A stretch of 48,113 bases of DNA from an uncultured Bacteroidales bacterium (GCA_934675095.1 CAKUPC010000007.1:1-48113), one strand, 5' to 3'. Numbered from the stretch's first letter, positions 26,651-35,177 are shown. Numbers and translations: made by a program. The notes: generated by a model not told the origin, from the sequence alone.

Positions 26651-28197
26651 GAAATGCCGGGAAAATCATGAATGACGGACTTAAATGTCTGCTTCCTCTC
26701 TCCGCATTGGCAACGCTGTCATGCGGCGCGGGGAATGAGGCGACTCCGCCTAATATAATATATGTGTTCCCGGACCAGTTCCGCGGCTCCGCGCTTGCCT
26801 TCTGGGATGAACCAGAATACCGCCCTTATGTCCGTTGGAAGGCAGATCCCGTTCATACTCCAGCCCTCGACGCTTTTGCTGACGAGTCTGTGGTTCTCGC
26901 GAACGCGATGAGCAACTGCCCCTTGAGCAGTCCCTACAGGGGAATCTTCCTGACGGGAATGTACCCCGAAAGAAGCGGAATCACGCTGAACTGCATGGCG
27001 GAAAGGCCCGAGAGCAGTCTTCGTGAAGATGCGGTCTGCATAAGCGACGTGCTGAAGTCCCGGGGCTACAGCTGCGGCTACATAGGCAAGCTCCACGCCG
27101 ACTTCCCGATAATGAATGACCCGGGGAATCCCGGACACTATGTCAGCGACAGGCGGCCCGAATGGGATGCCTACACCCCGCCCGAGCGCCGGCACGGCTT
27201 TGATTACTGGTACTCCTACGGCACGTTCGACGTCCACAAGAACCCTCACTATTGGGACACGGACGGAGTTCGACACGACCCGAAGGAATTTTCCGTAAAA
27301 CATGAAACGGACAAGGCGATAGAATATCTCCGCAACGAGAACGGCGAGCGGGTCAAGGATGCCCCGTTCTTCCTTGTCGTCGCCTATAATCCTCCCCATG
27401 CCCCCTACGGCGGGCAGGAAGACTGCATGGAGGAAGACTACGCTCTCTATAAGGATATGTCATACAATGACTTGTATGTACGTCCCAATGCCGACACAAC
27501 ACTCGTGAAAGCTCCCTCCGCTAGGTACTACTTCGCGAATGTCACCGCCGTTGACCGGGAATTCGGGCGCATCCTCGACGAGGTGAAGCGGCTCGGGCTT
27601 GACAGAAATACAATCGTCGTCTTCACTTCCGACCACGGCGAGACCATGTGCAGCCACGGCACTCTCGACCCGAAGAATTCAATCTGGACTGAGTCGTTCA
27701 ATGTCCCGATGCTCATCCGCTATCCGGAAAGAGTCCGCCCTCATGTCGATACGACGCTCCTGTCTTCGGTCGATATAATGCCGACGCTTCTTTCCATGGC
27801 GGGTCTTCGCGACGCTGTTCCATCCACTGCCGAGGGACGGGATTTGTCTCCTCTTTTGATGGAGACCGGCGAGGGCTGCGATGTCCCGTCATCCGTTCTC
27901 TATCTTCGCAATCTCAACGGAGAAAAGGCCTCCGACGGCACTGTCACCGGCTTTTTCCCTGAGGCAAGGGGCATAAGGACGGCGTCTCACACGATGGAAA
28001 TTTCCATCACACGTGACGGCAGACTCCGCGAAGCCGTGATTTACGACGACCGGAACGACCCCTATCAGATGCATCCGATTGACCGGCATGACGCTCCCGA
28101 ACTGTTTGAAACTTTGCTCGCCGAACTCTCCGCAAAGCTGAGGGAGGCCGACGATGTGTGGCATAGAAATGGTATTATTGAAAACTTGAAATTTTGA
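26647..28197 (+). CDS. S1-family sulfatase, serine type (probable GAG sulfatase)
   Basis: 516 residues. Lipoprotein-type signal ending near TLSC. The formylglycine motif is Ser94-Ser-Pro-Tyr-Arg98 in CPLSSPYRGIFLTG, so an anaerobic radical-SAM maturase must convert serine; it is not in the window. Metal and sulfate site residues: PNIIYVFPDQFRG near the N-terminus (the usual DD is here PD, one ligand altered), YIGKLHAD, and FTSDHGETM. The ATG at 26647 overlaps the TGA of the PL8 gene by 4 bases. The PL29-like gene follows after 4 bases. Pairing with PL8 suggests removal of a 4-O or other sulfate from chondroitin oligosaccharides, as with BT3349 beside BT3350; position specificity is inference. 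Confidence 0.87.
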   Translation: MRNAGKIMNDGLKCLLPLSALATLSCGAGNEATPPNIIYVFPDQFRGSALAFWDEPEYRPYVRWKADPVHTPALDAFADESVVLANAMSNCPLSSPYRGIFLTGMYPERSGITLNCMAERPESSLREDAVCISDVLKSRGYSCGYIGKLHADFPIMNDPGNPGHYVSDRRPEWDAYTPPERRHGFDYWYSYGTFDVHKNPHYWDTDGVRHDPKEFSVKHETDKAIEYLRNENGERVKDAPFFLVVAYNPPHAPYGGQEDCMEEDYALYKDMSYNDLYVRPNADTTLVKAPSARYYFANVTAVDREFGRILDEVKRLGLDRNTIVVFTSDHGETMCSHGTLDPKNSIWTESFNVPMLIRYPERVRPHVDTTLLSSVDIMPTLLSMAGLRDAVPSTAEGRDLSPLLMETGEGCDVPSSVLYLRNLNGEKASDGTVTGFFPEARGIRTASHTMEISITRDGRLREAVIYDDRNDPYQMHPIDRHDAPELFETLLAELSAKLREADDVWHRNGIIENLKF

Positions 28198-28201
28198 ATA
28201 T

Positions 28202-30706
28202 ATGAAACTTGTTGATAAACTGTGTGTTGCGATTTTTACGGTCGCGGCTGTCGTCTCCTGCGACACTTCGGCTCTTGAGGAACGGATCGACTCCCTTGAG
28301 TCGAGGATTCATTCTCTCGAAAAATCCGTGGGGCAGGTCAATGACAATGCGGTGGCTCTGCGTCAGCTGATGAAGGACAATGTCTGGATTGAGGAATATG
28401 AGACCGTTCTTGACGGGGAAAAGACTGTGGGATATGTACTTACACTGAGTGACGGAACGACGGTGAAAGTCGTCTATGGCATCGTGGCTGACGCTGTTGT
28501 CCCTATGATTGGCATTGATTCCGAAGGGAAATGGATTATGTCGATGGAAGGAGGCAAGACCTTCTCACGCATTGAGGGGGCTACGGGTGCCGCTGCGGAA
28601 AATGGTGTCACGCCGCAGGTTCGGGTCGATTCCGCCGGATTCTGGCAGATAAGCCTTGACGGAGGCAAGACCTGGAAGCATATACTCGGAGCGGACGGCA
28701 ATCCGCAGAGCGCGGAGAGCGCACCGGCTGAGTCGGGAGGTTCTGCAAGCATATTCCGGTCAGTGACATACGATGCTGCCTCGCAGCGTATGACCTTTGT
28801 TCTTGCCGCTGACGGACAGACCATTGTGCTGAATGTCATTCAGGATTTCCGCTTTACCGTCGAAGGCTACACTCCGAAAACGGCGATATTTTTCGGGAAC
28901 AGCGCAAGCTTCAATGTTACGGCATCGGATGTCGCCGAGGTGATGCTTGAGGTTCCGGACGGCTGGAGGGCGACATTTGACGGGACGAAGCTTACCGTGG
29001 CTGCTCCTGAGGCAGGAACGCCGGGAGACTATTCCGTCAGCGTTGTCGCGGTGTCGAACGGCGGGCTTATGAAGCGTCTGACTTTGGAATTTAAACTGAC
29101 AGACATGATTGCGGGGCTTCTTGACTATTCATACGCCGGCTACAACCACGGGGAGACCGCTCCTGCCGAGGCTTCCGCATGGGGCTACAAGGTCTATAAC
29201 GTCTGTGACTACGGCGCAGTGCCGAACGACGGCAAATCGGACAGGGACGCCTTCCTGAAATGCCTTGAGGCTGCGCTCGGAGTGTCATATACGGTAAATG
29301 ACAACAATGTGATATGCTTTGGCAACAAGGCGGCTGCCAACGCGATTGTCTATTTCCCCGAAGGCGAGTTCATTCTCCATACTTCGGACGATGACGTGGA
29401 ACTTTCCGGCAAGAGTCCGAGCAGGACCATTCAGATACGCTCCGGCAACATCATACTTCGCGGAGCGGGACGGGACAAGACCGTGCTTGTCATGCAGGAT
29501 CCGAACAAGCCGTCCGACGAAAGCGTATTGTACAGTTCGCCCGCTATGATTGAGTTCAAGCACAATTCTGGACTTGCACAGGTCACGACCGTGACTTCCA
29601 ATGCTGCGAAAGGCTCGTTTTCCGTTGATGTCGCTTCGGCGGCCGGACTTTCTGAAGGACAGTGGGTCTGCCTTTCGGTGGTTAATAACGACCCCGCATT
29701 TGTCGCGGCTGAACTCAAGGCCGGAAATCCGACGGATGCCGAGCTTGCGACCATGACAAATATAAAGACGAGCGGCGTGCAGGTCTATGACTATCATCAG
29801 ATTCGGAGCATAAGCGGCAATAAGCTGACTTTCGTGGAACCCCTCATGCACGAGGTTGATCTCCAATACACCGCGAACACAAATCCCTCAGGCTACAACT
29901 GGGGCATATACAAGTTCCCTCATTATGAGAACGTCGGCGTTGAGGACCTTACCTTCCGAGGCAACGCCAAGGACCATTTCGAGCATCACGGCAGCTGGCA
30001 GGACGACGGAGCCTACAAACCGCTCAATTTTGTGCGTCTTACGAACTCGTGGCTGCGCAGGGTAGGGTTTGAAAGCGTCAGCGAGGCCTGCTCCATCGTC
30101 ACCAGCGCCAATGTCTCCGCATACGACATAACTTTCAGCGGCCGAAGAGGACACGCGGCTGTCCGTTCGCAGGGTTCCTCACGAGTGTTCATCGGCGCGA
30201 CGACGGACAGAACCTCGGGCTATCTCATAGACAGCCCTGAGACATATTCCGAGCAGGCGGGGCAGTACCACGCCGTAGGAGTGTCGAAGCAGAGCATGGG
30301 CGCGGTTCTCTGGAGAAACACCTGGGGAAACGACAGTTGTTTCGAGTCTCATGCAACGCAGCCTCGCGCGACCCTGATTGACTGCTGCACGGGAGGATGG
30401 ATGCAGTTCCGGCAGGGAGGTGACGCGGCTCAGGTTCCGAACCATCTTGCCGACCTCGTGGTGTGGAATTTCGAGTCCACGACTCCGCAGGCGACTGCAT
30501 TCATCTTCTGGGATCACGGCAGCCGTTGGTGGAAGTTCATTCCTCCGGTAATCGTCGGCTTCCACGGAGAGCCCACAACATTTGAATCCTCGCAGGTGCA
30601 GGCCGAACTGAGCAACGGAACGCCGTTTTTCATCGAATCTCTCTACGAGCACCAGCTCAAGGCCCGCCTCGGCGCAGTCCCGGCTTGGCTTCAGAGTCTT
30701 AAGTGA
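28202..30706 (+). CDS. PL29-type polysaccharide lyase candidate (DUF4988 stalk plus beta-helix)
   Basis: 834 residues. Lipoprotein signal ending at Cys20 (AVVSC), so surface or periplasm-facing. Residues 24-58 form a short coiled coil (ALEERIDSLESRIHSLEKSV), followed by two related beta units (VPMIGIDSEGKWIMSMEGGK and TPQVRVDSAGFWQISLDGGK); together this is the DUF4988 region known as the PL29 N-terminal domain. From about residue 330 a right-handed beta-helix begins with the pectate-lyase-superfamily entry CDYGAVPNDGKSDRDAFLKC. The founding PL29 enzyme, BT3328 of B. thetaiotaomicron, is a surface chondroitin-sulfate lyase. By context this is the likely surface endolyase of the PUL. Catalytic residues cannot be named. 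It starts 4 bases after the sulfatase stop. Confidence 0.75.
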   Translation: MKLVDKLCVAIFTVAAVVSCDTSALEERIDSLESRIHSLEKSVGQVNDNAVALRQLMKDNVWIEEYETVLDGEKTVGYVLTLSDGTTVKVVYGIVADAVVPMIGIDSEGKWIMSMEGGKTFSRIEGATGAAAENGVTPQVRVDSAGFWQISLDGGKTWKHILGADGNPQSAESAPAESGGSASIFRSVTYDAASQRMTFVLAADGQTIVLNVIQDFRFTVEGYTPKTAIFFGNSASFNVTASDVAEVMLEVPDGWRATFDGTKLTVAAPEAGTPGDYSVSVVAVSNGGLMKRLTLEFKLTDMIAGLLDYSYAGYNHGETAPAEASAWGYKVYNVCDYGAVPNDGKSDRDAFLKCLEAALGVSYTVNDNNVICFGNKAAANAIVYFPEGEFILHTSDDDVELSGKSPSRTIQIRSGNIILRGAGRDKTVLVMQDPNKPSDESVLYSSPAMIEFKHNSGLAQVTTVTSNAAKGSFSVDVASAAGLSEGQWVCLSVVNNDPAFVAAELKAGNPTDAELATMTNIKTSGVQVYDYHQIRSISGNKLTFVEPLMHEVDLQYTANTNPSGYNWGIYKFPHYENVGVEDLTFRGNAKDHFEHHGSWQDDGAYKPLNFVRLTNSWLRRVGFESVSEACSIVTSANVSAYDITFSGRRGHAAVRSQGSSRVFIGATTDRTSGYLIDSPETYSEQAGQYHAVGVSKQSMGAVLWRNTWGNDSCFESHATQPRATLIDCCTGGWMQFRQGGDAAQVPNHLADLVVWNFESTTPQATAFIFWDHGSRWWKFIPPVIVGFHGEPTTFESSQVQAELSNGTPFFIESLYEHQLKARLGAVPAWLQSLK

Positions 30707-30760
30707 GCGTAAGCTGAAGAACACAGAACAGCATATAATCAACAAAATAATACAGATATT

Positions 30761-32737
30761 ATGAAACGGATTTTTTCATACCTTTTACCGGTATTTGCCG
30801 CAGGCACTTTCGCCGCGTGCTCTCCCATCTCGACTATCGAAAACAGGGTGGACTCCCTTGAAAGCAGGGTCGTGGCTCTCGAAACGGCCGTAGGAAAGAT
30901 AAATGAGAGGGTGGATGCCCTCAAGGCGCTCGTCGAGGGCGGCACAATCAGCAGCGTCGAAGAGAAGGACGGAGCCTACACCATCACTCTCAGCGACGGA
31001 AAGGTCATCAAACTCAATCAGGGAAGCGTCGGCGTCGCTAATCCTCCGGTCGTGTCCATCGATGCGGACGGCTACTGGATGGTTGACTATGGAAAGGGAG
31101 CTGAATATATCCTTGTCGGCGGTCAGAAGGTCAAGGCTGTCGGGGCCGACGGCGTCACCCCGATGTTCGGCGTGGATGCAGGCGGCTACTGGACGGTAAG
31201 TTATGACGGAGGCAAGACTTACGAACAGGTCAAGGATGCCGACGGCGCTCCCGTCAAGGCAGTTCCGGACGGCGGCTCTTCGGAGGACAAGTGGTTCGAG
31301 AAAGTCTCTGTGGCGGACGGGAACCTTGAGGTTGTCATGAAGGGCGGAAAATCCTATAAGCTCCCGATTGTCTCGGATTTCTCCTGCGTCATAAAGGGCG
31401 CGGACGATGTCGTCACTTTCACCTACGGCGAGACAAAGACTTTCGACGTCGAGATGACCGGCGTGGCTTCCGTCATGGTGAGCGCACCTCAGAACTGGTC
31501 GGCAAAGCTTGAAAATGCCGTGCTCAGCGTGACCGCGCCGGCAGCCGTCACGAAGGCTCTTTCTGCGGACAGCGACGCCGACGTCTGCCTCCTTGTCATT
31601 TCCGAGAAAGGCTTCTCTTCAATAAGCAAGCTCCGCGTCAAGGTTTCCGATGAAACTCCTGTCGTGACCTATCCGGGTCTTTACGGCAAATACAGCAACG
31701 GCGAGGATGTCGTTATCGGCGGTGTTACTGTCAATAAGACTACCTATCCTACCGTTAATTACATCAGCTCCACAAGCGAGGACAAGACCCTCAAGAGCGG
31801 AGTGAACTTCGTAGATGCGGATGTTGTGGCGGAGTTCTCAGCCGCAGGTCTGACGCTTCCTTTCATCGTCGCCGGCAACACTGAAGGCAGCAGGACTGTG
31901 CTCAATGCCACGACTCAGGTCAATCTCGTGTCTTCCGAGACCATAAGCGACAATGTTGTAAGATTCCAGAACATTAAACTCAGCACCGAAAGCATAAGCG
32001 CAAATTATCTCATTGCCAACACGGCCGACAATGCAATCAACAGCATCGGCTTCAAGGACTGCGGGATTGAGCTTGTAGGAGACAAGAATCTCATGTATAT
32101 GGCTGCAGCAAGGCCGGTGAACGCCCTTGTTATGGAAGACTGCGACGTGAAGATGAACTCGACGAAAGCCACCAACAACTTCATCCTTCAGGTAAGCGGT
32201 GCTGTTTATACGATGGCGGAACTTACTTTCACGAACAATGTGTTCTGGTCAGACAGCGACAACGGTGTCAAGGCGTTCAGTCTCTATCTCGACAGAAAGG
32301 CCGCAGTCTCAAAACTTACCGTTACGCATAATACATTCGTCAATCTATATCCGCAGGCTTCCTACGCATATTGCCAGATAAACGACATGATTGCAGGCGA
32401 TTTGTCAAACAACCTCTTCTATTTCAAGGACTATGCGACGGCAACGGCAAATGCTAACGGTGTCGCTACATATACGGGTATTGTAAAGGAAGAGACGGCG
32501 GGAAATGTCGTTGAGGATGATTATGCCGCATTTAATAATAACTATTCCATTTATGGCGGTGATGCAATCCCTACTCAGAAGCTGAAGCTCGGTCAGAACG
32601 CAAAGACGACCAACATTGTCTTCAAGTTGCAGGCCGATGCTACAGAGGTTTTTGATTTCACCGACGACTCTGAGAACTTCAACATTGAGAAGGGCATCTT
32701 CAAGCCAAAGAAAGCGGAGTACGGCGCACAGAGATGA
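30761..32737 (+). CDS. DUF4988 (PL29 N-terminal-like) lipoprotein with a different beta-helix
   Basis: 658 residues. Lipoprotein signal ending at Cys20 (TFAAC). A coiled coil (about 24-60, IENRVDSLESRVVALETAVG) and two beta units (PPVVSIDADGYWMVDYGKGA and TPMFGVDAGGYWTVSYDGGK) parallel the N-terminus of the preceding protein. The C-terminal 350 residues are a different beta-helix, with rungs such as GFKDCGIEL, VMEDCDVKMN and LTFTNNVFWSDSD, resembling DUF4957/DUF5123-type regions of PUL lipoproteins. It could be a second lyase or a non-catalytic glycan-binding protein; I favour binding because no charged catalytic cluster stands out. It is the last gene of the plus arm, 54 bases after the PL29-like gene, and a hairpin follows the stop. 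Confidence 0.72.
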   Translation: MKRIFSYLLPVFAAGTFAACSPISTIENRVDSLESRVVALETAVGKINERVDALKALVEGGTISSVEEKDGAYTITLSDGKVIKLNQGSVGVANPPVVSIDADGYWMVDYGKGAEYILVGGQKVKAVGADGVTPMFGVDAGGYWTVSYDGGKTYEQVKDADGAPVKAVPDGGSSEDKWFEKVSVADGNLEVVMKGGKSYKLPIVSDFSCVIKGADDVVTFTYGETKTFDVEMTGVASVMVSAPQNWSAKLENAVLSVTAPAAVTKALSADSDADVCLLVISEKGFSSISKLRVKVSDETPVVTYPGLYGKYSNGEDVVIGGVTVNKTTYPTVNYISSTSEDKTLKSGVNFVDADVVAEFSAAGLTLPFIVAGNTEGSRTVLNATTQVNLVSSETISDNVVRFQNIKLSTESISANYLIANTADNAINSIGFKDCGIELVGDKNLMYMAAARPVNALVMEDCDVKMNSTKATNNFILQVSGAVYTMAELTFTNNVFWSDSDNGVKAFSLYLDRKAAVSKLTVTHNTFVNLYPQASYAYCQINDMIAGDLSNNLFYFKDYATATANANGVATYTGIVKEETAGNVVEDDYAAFNNNYSIYGGDAIPTQKLKLGQNAKTTNIVFKLQADATEVFDFTDDSENFNIEKGIFKPKKAEYGAQR

Positions 32738-32760
32738 CGCTCTATGTCATTGACTTACAA

Positions 32761-32797
32761 AGAAAGGTGGTTGAACGCAAAATTCAACCACCTTTCT
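32761..32797. terminator. Hairpin between converging PUL plus arm and second sulfatase
   Basis: AGAAAGGTGGTTGAA pairs perfectly with TTCAACCACCTTTCT (15 bp) around CGCAAAA. The T-run after it is short (TGTTTG), so efficiency is uncertain, but its place between two converging stops fits a shared terminator. Confidence 0.75.
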
Positions 32798-32818
32798 TGT
32801 TTGGGGCCTGGGTCACTG

Positions 32819-34399
32819 TTACTCCAAAGCATCAACCGCAATATCCTCGTTATACAGCCGGCCGCTCTGCCTCAGGAACTCCGCCTTCATCGCGGCCAGG
32901 CGCTCCGGGTCATTGACCGGTGTCGCCTGTCCCGGATCCGCGTCGAGATTCCACAGCGTATCCTCGCTGTTGTTGCCGAGTTCGATGCCGGTCGAGTTGT
33001 AGTTCGCCCCGCTGTAGGCAGGAATCATCACGTAGCTGCCATGGCGGTAGGCAAGCCTGCCCTGAGCTTCGATAATCTGGTCGGGACGGCCTCCTTTCAG
33101 TTCCCGTCCGAGCAGCACGTCAGGATAGGACTGGCTGTCAAGTCCGGAGACAACCTTGCCTCCCGTGATTTCACCGAGCGTCGCATAGAGGTCCATCTGG
33201 CAGTAGTAGGCATCGCTGACGGCAGGGGAGACATGGTCCTTCCAATAGACTATGAACGGGATGTGCGTGCCGGCGTCGTAGAGGCTGTATTTGCCTCCCC
33301 GCAGGCCGTTGTCCGGGTCGTGTCCTTTTTCGTGGGCAATCTCCTCCGCGCCGTCGTCATATCCGTCCTGAAGCACGGCCCCGTTGTCCGAGGTTATGAT
33401 AATCATCGTGTTTTCAAGCAGTCCAAGCGAACGAAGTTTCTCCACGACCTGCCCCACGCACCAGTCCGCCTCAATGACGGCGTCGCCCCTGCATCCGAGT
33501 CCGCTGGAACCGACGAAACGCGATGCCGGAACTCTCGGCACATGAGGCTCGTGCAGACCGTAGTAGAGGAAGAACGGCTCATCCTTGTGGCTGTCAATGA
33601 ATGAGTTGACCTTGGACAGGAAGTAGTCCGCCATCGTGTCGTCCTGCCACCTCGCGGAATGTCCTCCCTTCATGTAGCCGATGCGCGGAACTCCGTTCAC
33701 GATTGTGCCCTGATGACCGTGAAGCCATTTCATCGTCATCATCTCCGGATTTGTCAGGGCAGTCGGCTCCCCGTCGAAGTTCTTTTCGTAGTTCACCATA
33801 ATCGGGTCGGACGGGTCAAGCCCGAGCACCTTGCCGTTCTCGACATAGACGGTCGGAACTCGGTCAACCGTTGCCGGAATCAGGTTGGTGTAGTCGAAGC
33901 CCACGGTATTTCCCGAAGGCACGATTTCCTCGTTCCAGTCGAGTTTGCCGTAGCCCATCCCAAGATGCCATTTCCCGATGGCCCCGGTCGCATATCCCTC
34001 CTCCTGCATCATCTTAGGAAGCGTCGGCATCGACGGGTCAATCAGCAGAGGCGCGTCTCCGGGCAGGATTTTGGCATCCGGATTTCTCCACGGGTACATC
34101 CCCGTAAAGAGCGCGAAACGGCTTGGCGTGGATGTCGAGGAGGTGGCGTAGCAGTTGCGGAAACGCAGTCCCGCGTCGGCAAGCGAGTCGATGTGCGGAG
34201 TGCTGATGGTAGTTGAACCATAGCAGCTTACGTCTCCAAGCCCGAGGTCGTCGGCAACGATGAGCACGACATTAGGACGCTGCACTTTCTGCTGCTGTTT
34301 CTGTGCGCATCCGGAGGCTCCTGCCGCTATCGGAGCCAAGGCCAGCAGCGGCGATGCCTTTCCGAGTGCCGTCAAATTCAATGGGTATTTTGTTTTCAT
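32819..34399 (-). CDS. S1-family sulfatase, serine type (probable GalNAc-6-sulfatase-like)
   Basis: 526 residues. A long signal ends at the lipobox-like GASGC31. The formylglycine motif is Ser90-Thr-Pro-Ser-Arg94 (TSSTSTPSRFALFTG), the serine type needing an anSME maturase. Metal ligands are visible as ADDLGLGD (Asp50, Asp51) and ITSDNGAVL; GKWHLG is the conserved lysine/histidine stretch. The overall form (YGSTTISTPHIDSLA, FFLYYGLHEPHVPR) recalls BT3333-type GalNAc-6-O-sulfatases, but this is memory-based. It is transcribed toward the plus arm of the PUL from its own promoter at 34443-34474. A run of 13 C lies just upstream of that promoter. Expected to remove sulfate from lyase products. 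Confidence 0.88.
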   Translation of the reverse strand: MKTKYPLNLTALGKASPLLALAPIAAGASGCAQKQQQKVQRPNVVLIVADDLGLGDVSCYGSTTISTPHIDSLADAGLRFRNCYATSSTSTPSRFALFTGMYPWRNPDAKILPGDAPLLIDPSMPTLPKMMQEEGYATGAIGKWHLGMGYGKLDWNEEIVPSGNTVGFDYTNLIPATVDRVPTVYVENGKVLGLDPSDPIMVNYEKNFDGEPTALTNPEMMTMKWLHGHQGTIVNGVPRIGYMKGGHSARWQDDTMADYFLSKVNSFIDSHKDEPFFLYYGLHEPHVPRVPASRFVGSSGLGCRGDAVIEADWCVGQVVEKLRSLGLLENTMIIITSDNGAVLQDGYDDGAEEIAHEKGHDPDNGLRGGKYSLYDAGTHIPFIVYWKDHVSPAVSDAYYCQMDLYATLGEITGGKVVSGLDSQSYPDVLLGRELKGGRPDQIIEAQGRLAYRHGSYVMIPAYSGANYNSTGIELGNNSEDTLWNLDADPGQATPVNDPERLAAMKAEFLRQSGRLYNEDIAVDALE

Positions 34400-34442
34400 A
34401 TTGATGTGGATGATAAAATTTTCTCAGTCAAAGCAGAGAATA

Positions 34443-34474
34443 CAAAAATAGGCAATAATAATTATTATATCAAT
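34443..34474 (-). promoter_or_regulatory. Promoter of the second sulfatase gene
   Basis: On the minus strand ATTG (34474-34471, one mismatch to TTTG), 20 bases, then TATTTTTG (34450-34443), a full TAnnTTTG match about 45 bases before the ATG at 34399. Confidence 0.6.
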
Positions 34475-34476
34475 AT

Positions 34477-34489
34477 CCCCCCCCCCCCC
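34477..34489. repeat. Homopolymer run of 13 C
   Basis: Thirteen consecutive C (G on the sulfatase-coding strand), ending two bases upstream of the -33 element of the sulfatase promoter. The tract is in a noncoding AT-rich region. Confidence 0.95.
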
Positions 34490-34567
34490 ATGTCGTTGTT
34501 CCGTGACTACAGAGGCTTAGGATGATGTATGCATACAAAAAAGGACACAGACATCTGTGCCCTTTCG

Positions 34568-34639
34568 TACCCCCGTGCGGAATCGAACCGCAACCGTCAG
34601 AACCGGAATCTGAAATTCTATCCATTAAACTACGGAGGC
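34568..34639 (-). tRNA. tRNA-Arg (anticodon CCG)
   Basis: 72 bases on the minus strand. Acceptor GCCTCCG pairs with CGGGGGT (two G-U pairs), discriminator A, no encoded CCA. Anticodon arm TCAGA-TTCCGGT-TCTGA has CCG at positions 34-36. T-arm TGCGG-TTCGATT-CCGCA is perfect. Confidence 0.95.
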
Positions 34640-34737
34640 AAGCTCCACATTGTGACAAACATGTACTGCCGGTCGCAACGGACTGCAAAGGTAAGAATTT
34701 TTTGGCTTTATCCCTTATATGTTCGGGGATTTTTTTC

Positions 34738-34771
34738 AAAAAAGAGCCACCGGTTAAGCGGCCGGTAACTC
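34738..34771 (-). terminator. Intrinsic terminator of the small Cys-rich gene
   Basis: On the minus strand GAGTTACCGG pairs with CCGGTGGCTC (10 bp including two G-T pairs) around CCGCTTAA, followed by six T. It lies 28 bases after the stop of the gene at 34800-34949. Confidence 0.85.
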
Positions 34772-34799
34772 TCCACGGACGGAAGCTGAACTTAACGCA

Positions 34800-34949
34800 C
34801 TACTTGCTGCGGTAGTGCGTTCTCACATAGACTTTCTTGCCATTAACCACCCGGAAGTGGCCTCTGACTTTTACTCGTCCATGCGGAGTGGCCTCATTGC
34901 AATCTTCGCAAAGGCACTCTCTAACGCAAAATTCAAATATAATTTTCAT
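34800..34949 (-). CDS. Small (49-residue) Cys-rich basic protein
   Basis: A short gene easily missed. It starts MKIIFEFCVRECLCEDCNEA and ends VVNGKKVYVRTHYRSK. Four cysteines are spaced C-x3-C-x-C-x2-C (residues 8, 12, 14, 17), suited to bind one zinc ion. The C-terminal half is basic, with KVRGHFR and VYVRTHYR, a pair of [VK]RxHxR-like motifs I recall from small proteins of phages and Bacteroidetes. A 10-bp perfect hairpin (34794-34803 with 34812-34821) spans the stop codon, and a classical terminator follows at 34738-34771, which supports a real transcription unit. A -7-like TATATTTG lies inside its own start region, leaving the promoter unclear. Nucleic-acid binding is possible but unproven. 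Confidence 0.6.
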   Translation of the reverse strand: MKIIFEFCVRECLCEDCNEATPHGRVKVRGHFRVVNGKKVYVRTHYRSK

Positions 34950-35023
34950 CTTGATTGTGATAATAAAATGTGTTGAGAGCGAGGAGCGGCTTTCCCAAGA
35001 CTACATCGTCCGTTATAACACAA

Positions 35024-35059
35024 AACAGGGTAGCCATTCTCGCGAATAAATACCCTGTT
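35024..35059 (-). terminator. Probable terminator of the HAD phosphatase gene
   Basis: AACAGGGTA pairs with TACCCTGTT (9 bp), with an inner ATTC-TCGC-GAAT hairpin. On the minus strand it is followed by TTGTGTT. It lies about 120 bases after the HAD stop; the T-run is poor. Confidence 0.5.
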
Positions 35060-35177
35060 GTAATTTTGCGTGAGGCGCTTATCTCTCACAATCGATGAAA
35101 ATTATGTTACAAATTTAGAATATAAATCTGATTTCGCAAAATAAATTTACAGCGTTTTTCAAATATTTTTTCATGTT

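Noticed and set aside
34568..34639. tRNA-Arg as the integration site of a mobile island carrying the PUL
   Set aside because: No integrase, no relaxase and no repeat of the tRNA 3' end were seen at the far side of the PUL near 14.4 kb.
34837..35049. 70-codon plus-strand frame near 34.9 kb
   Set aside because: It overlaps the 49-residue minus-strand gene, which has a Cys pattern and terminator; the plus frame shows no feature and runs through a hairpin.
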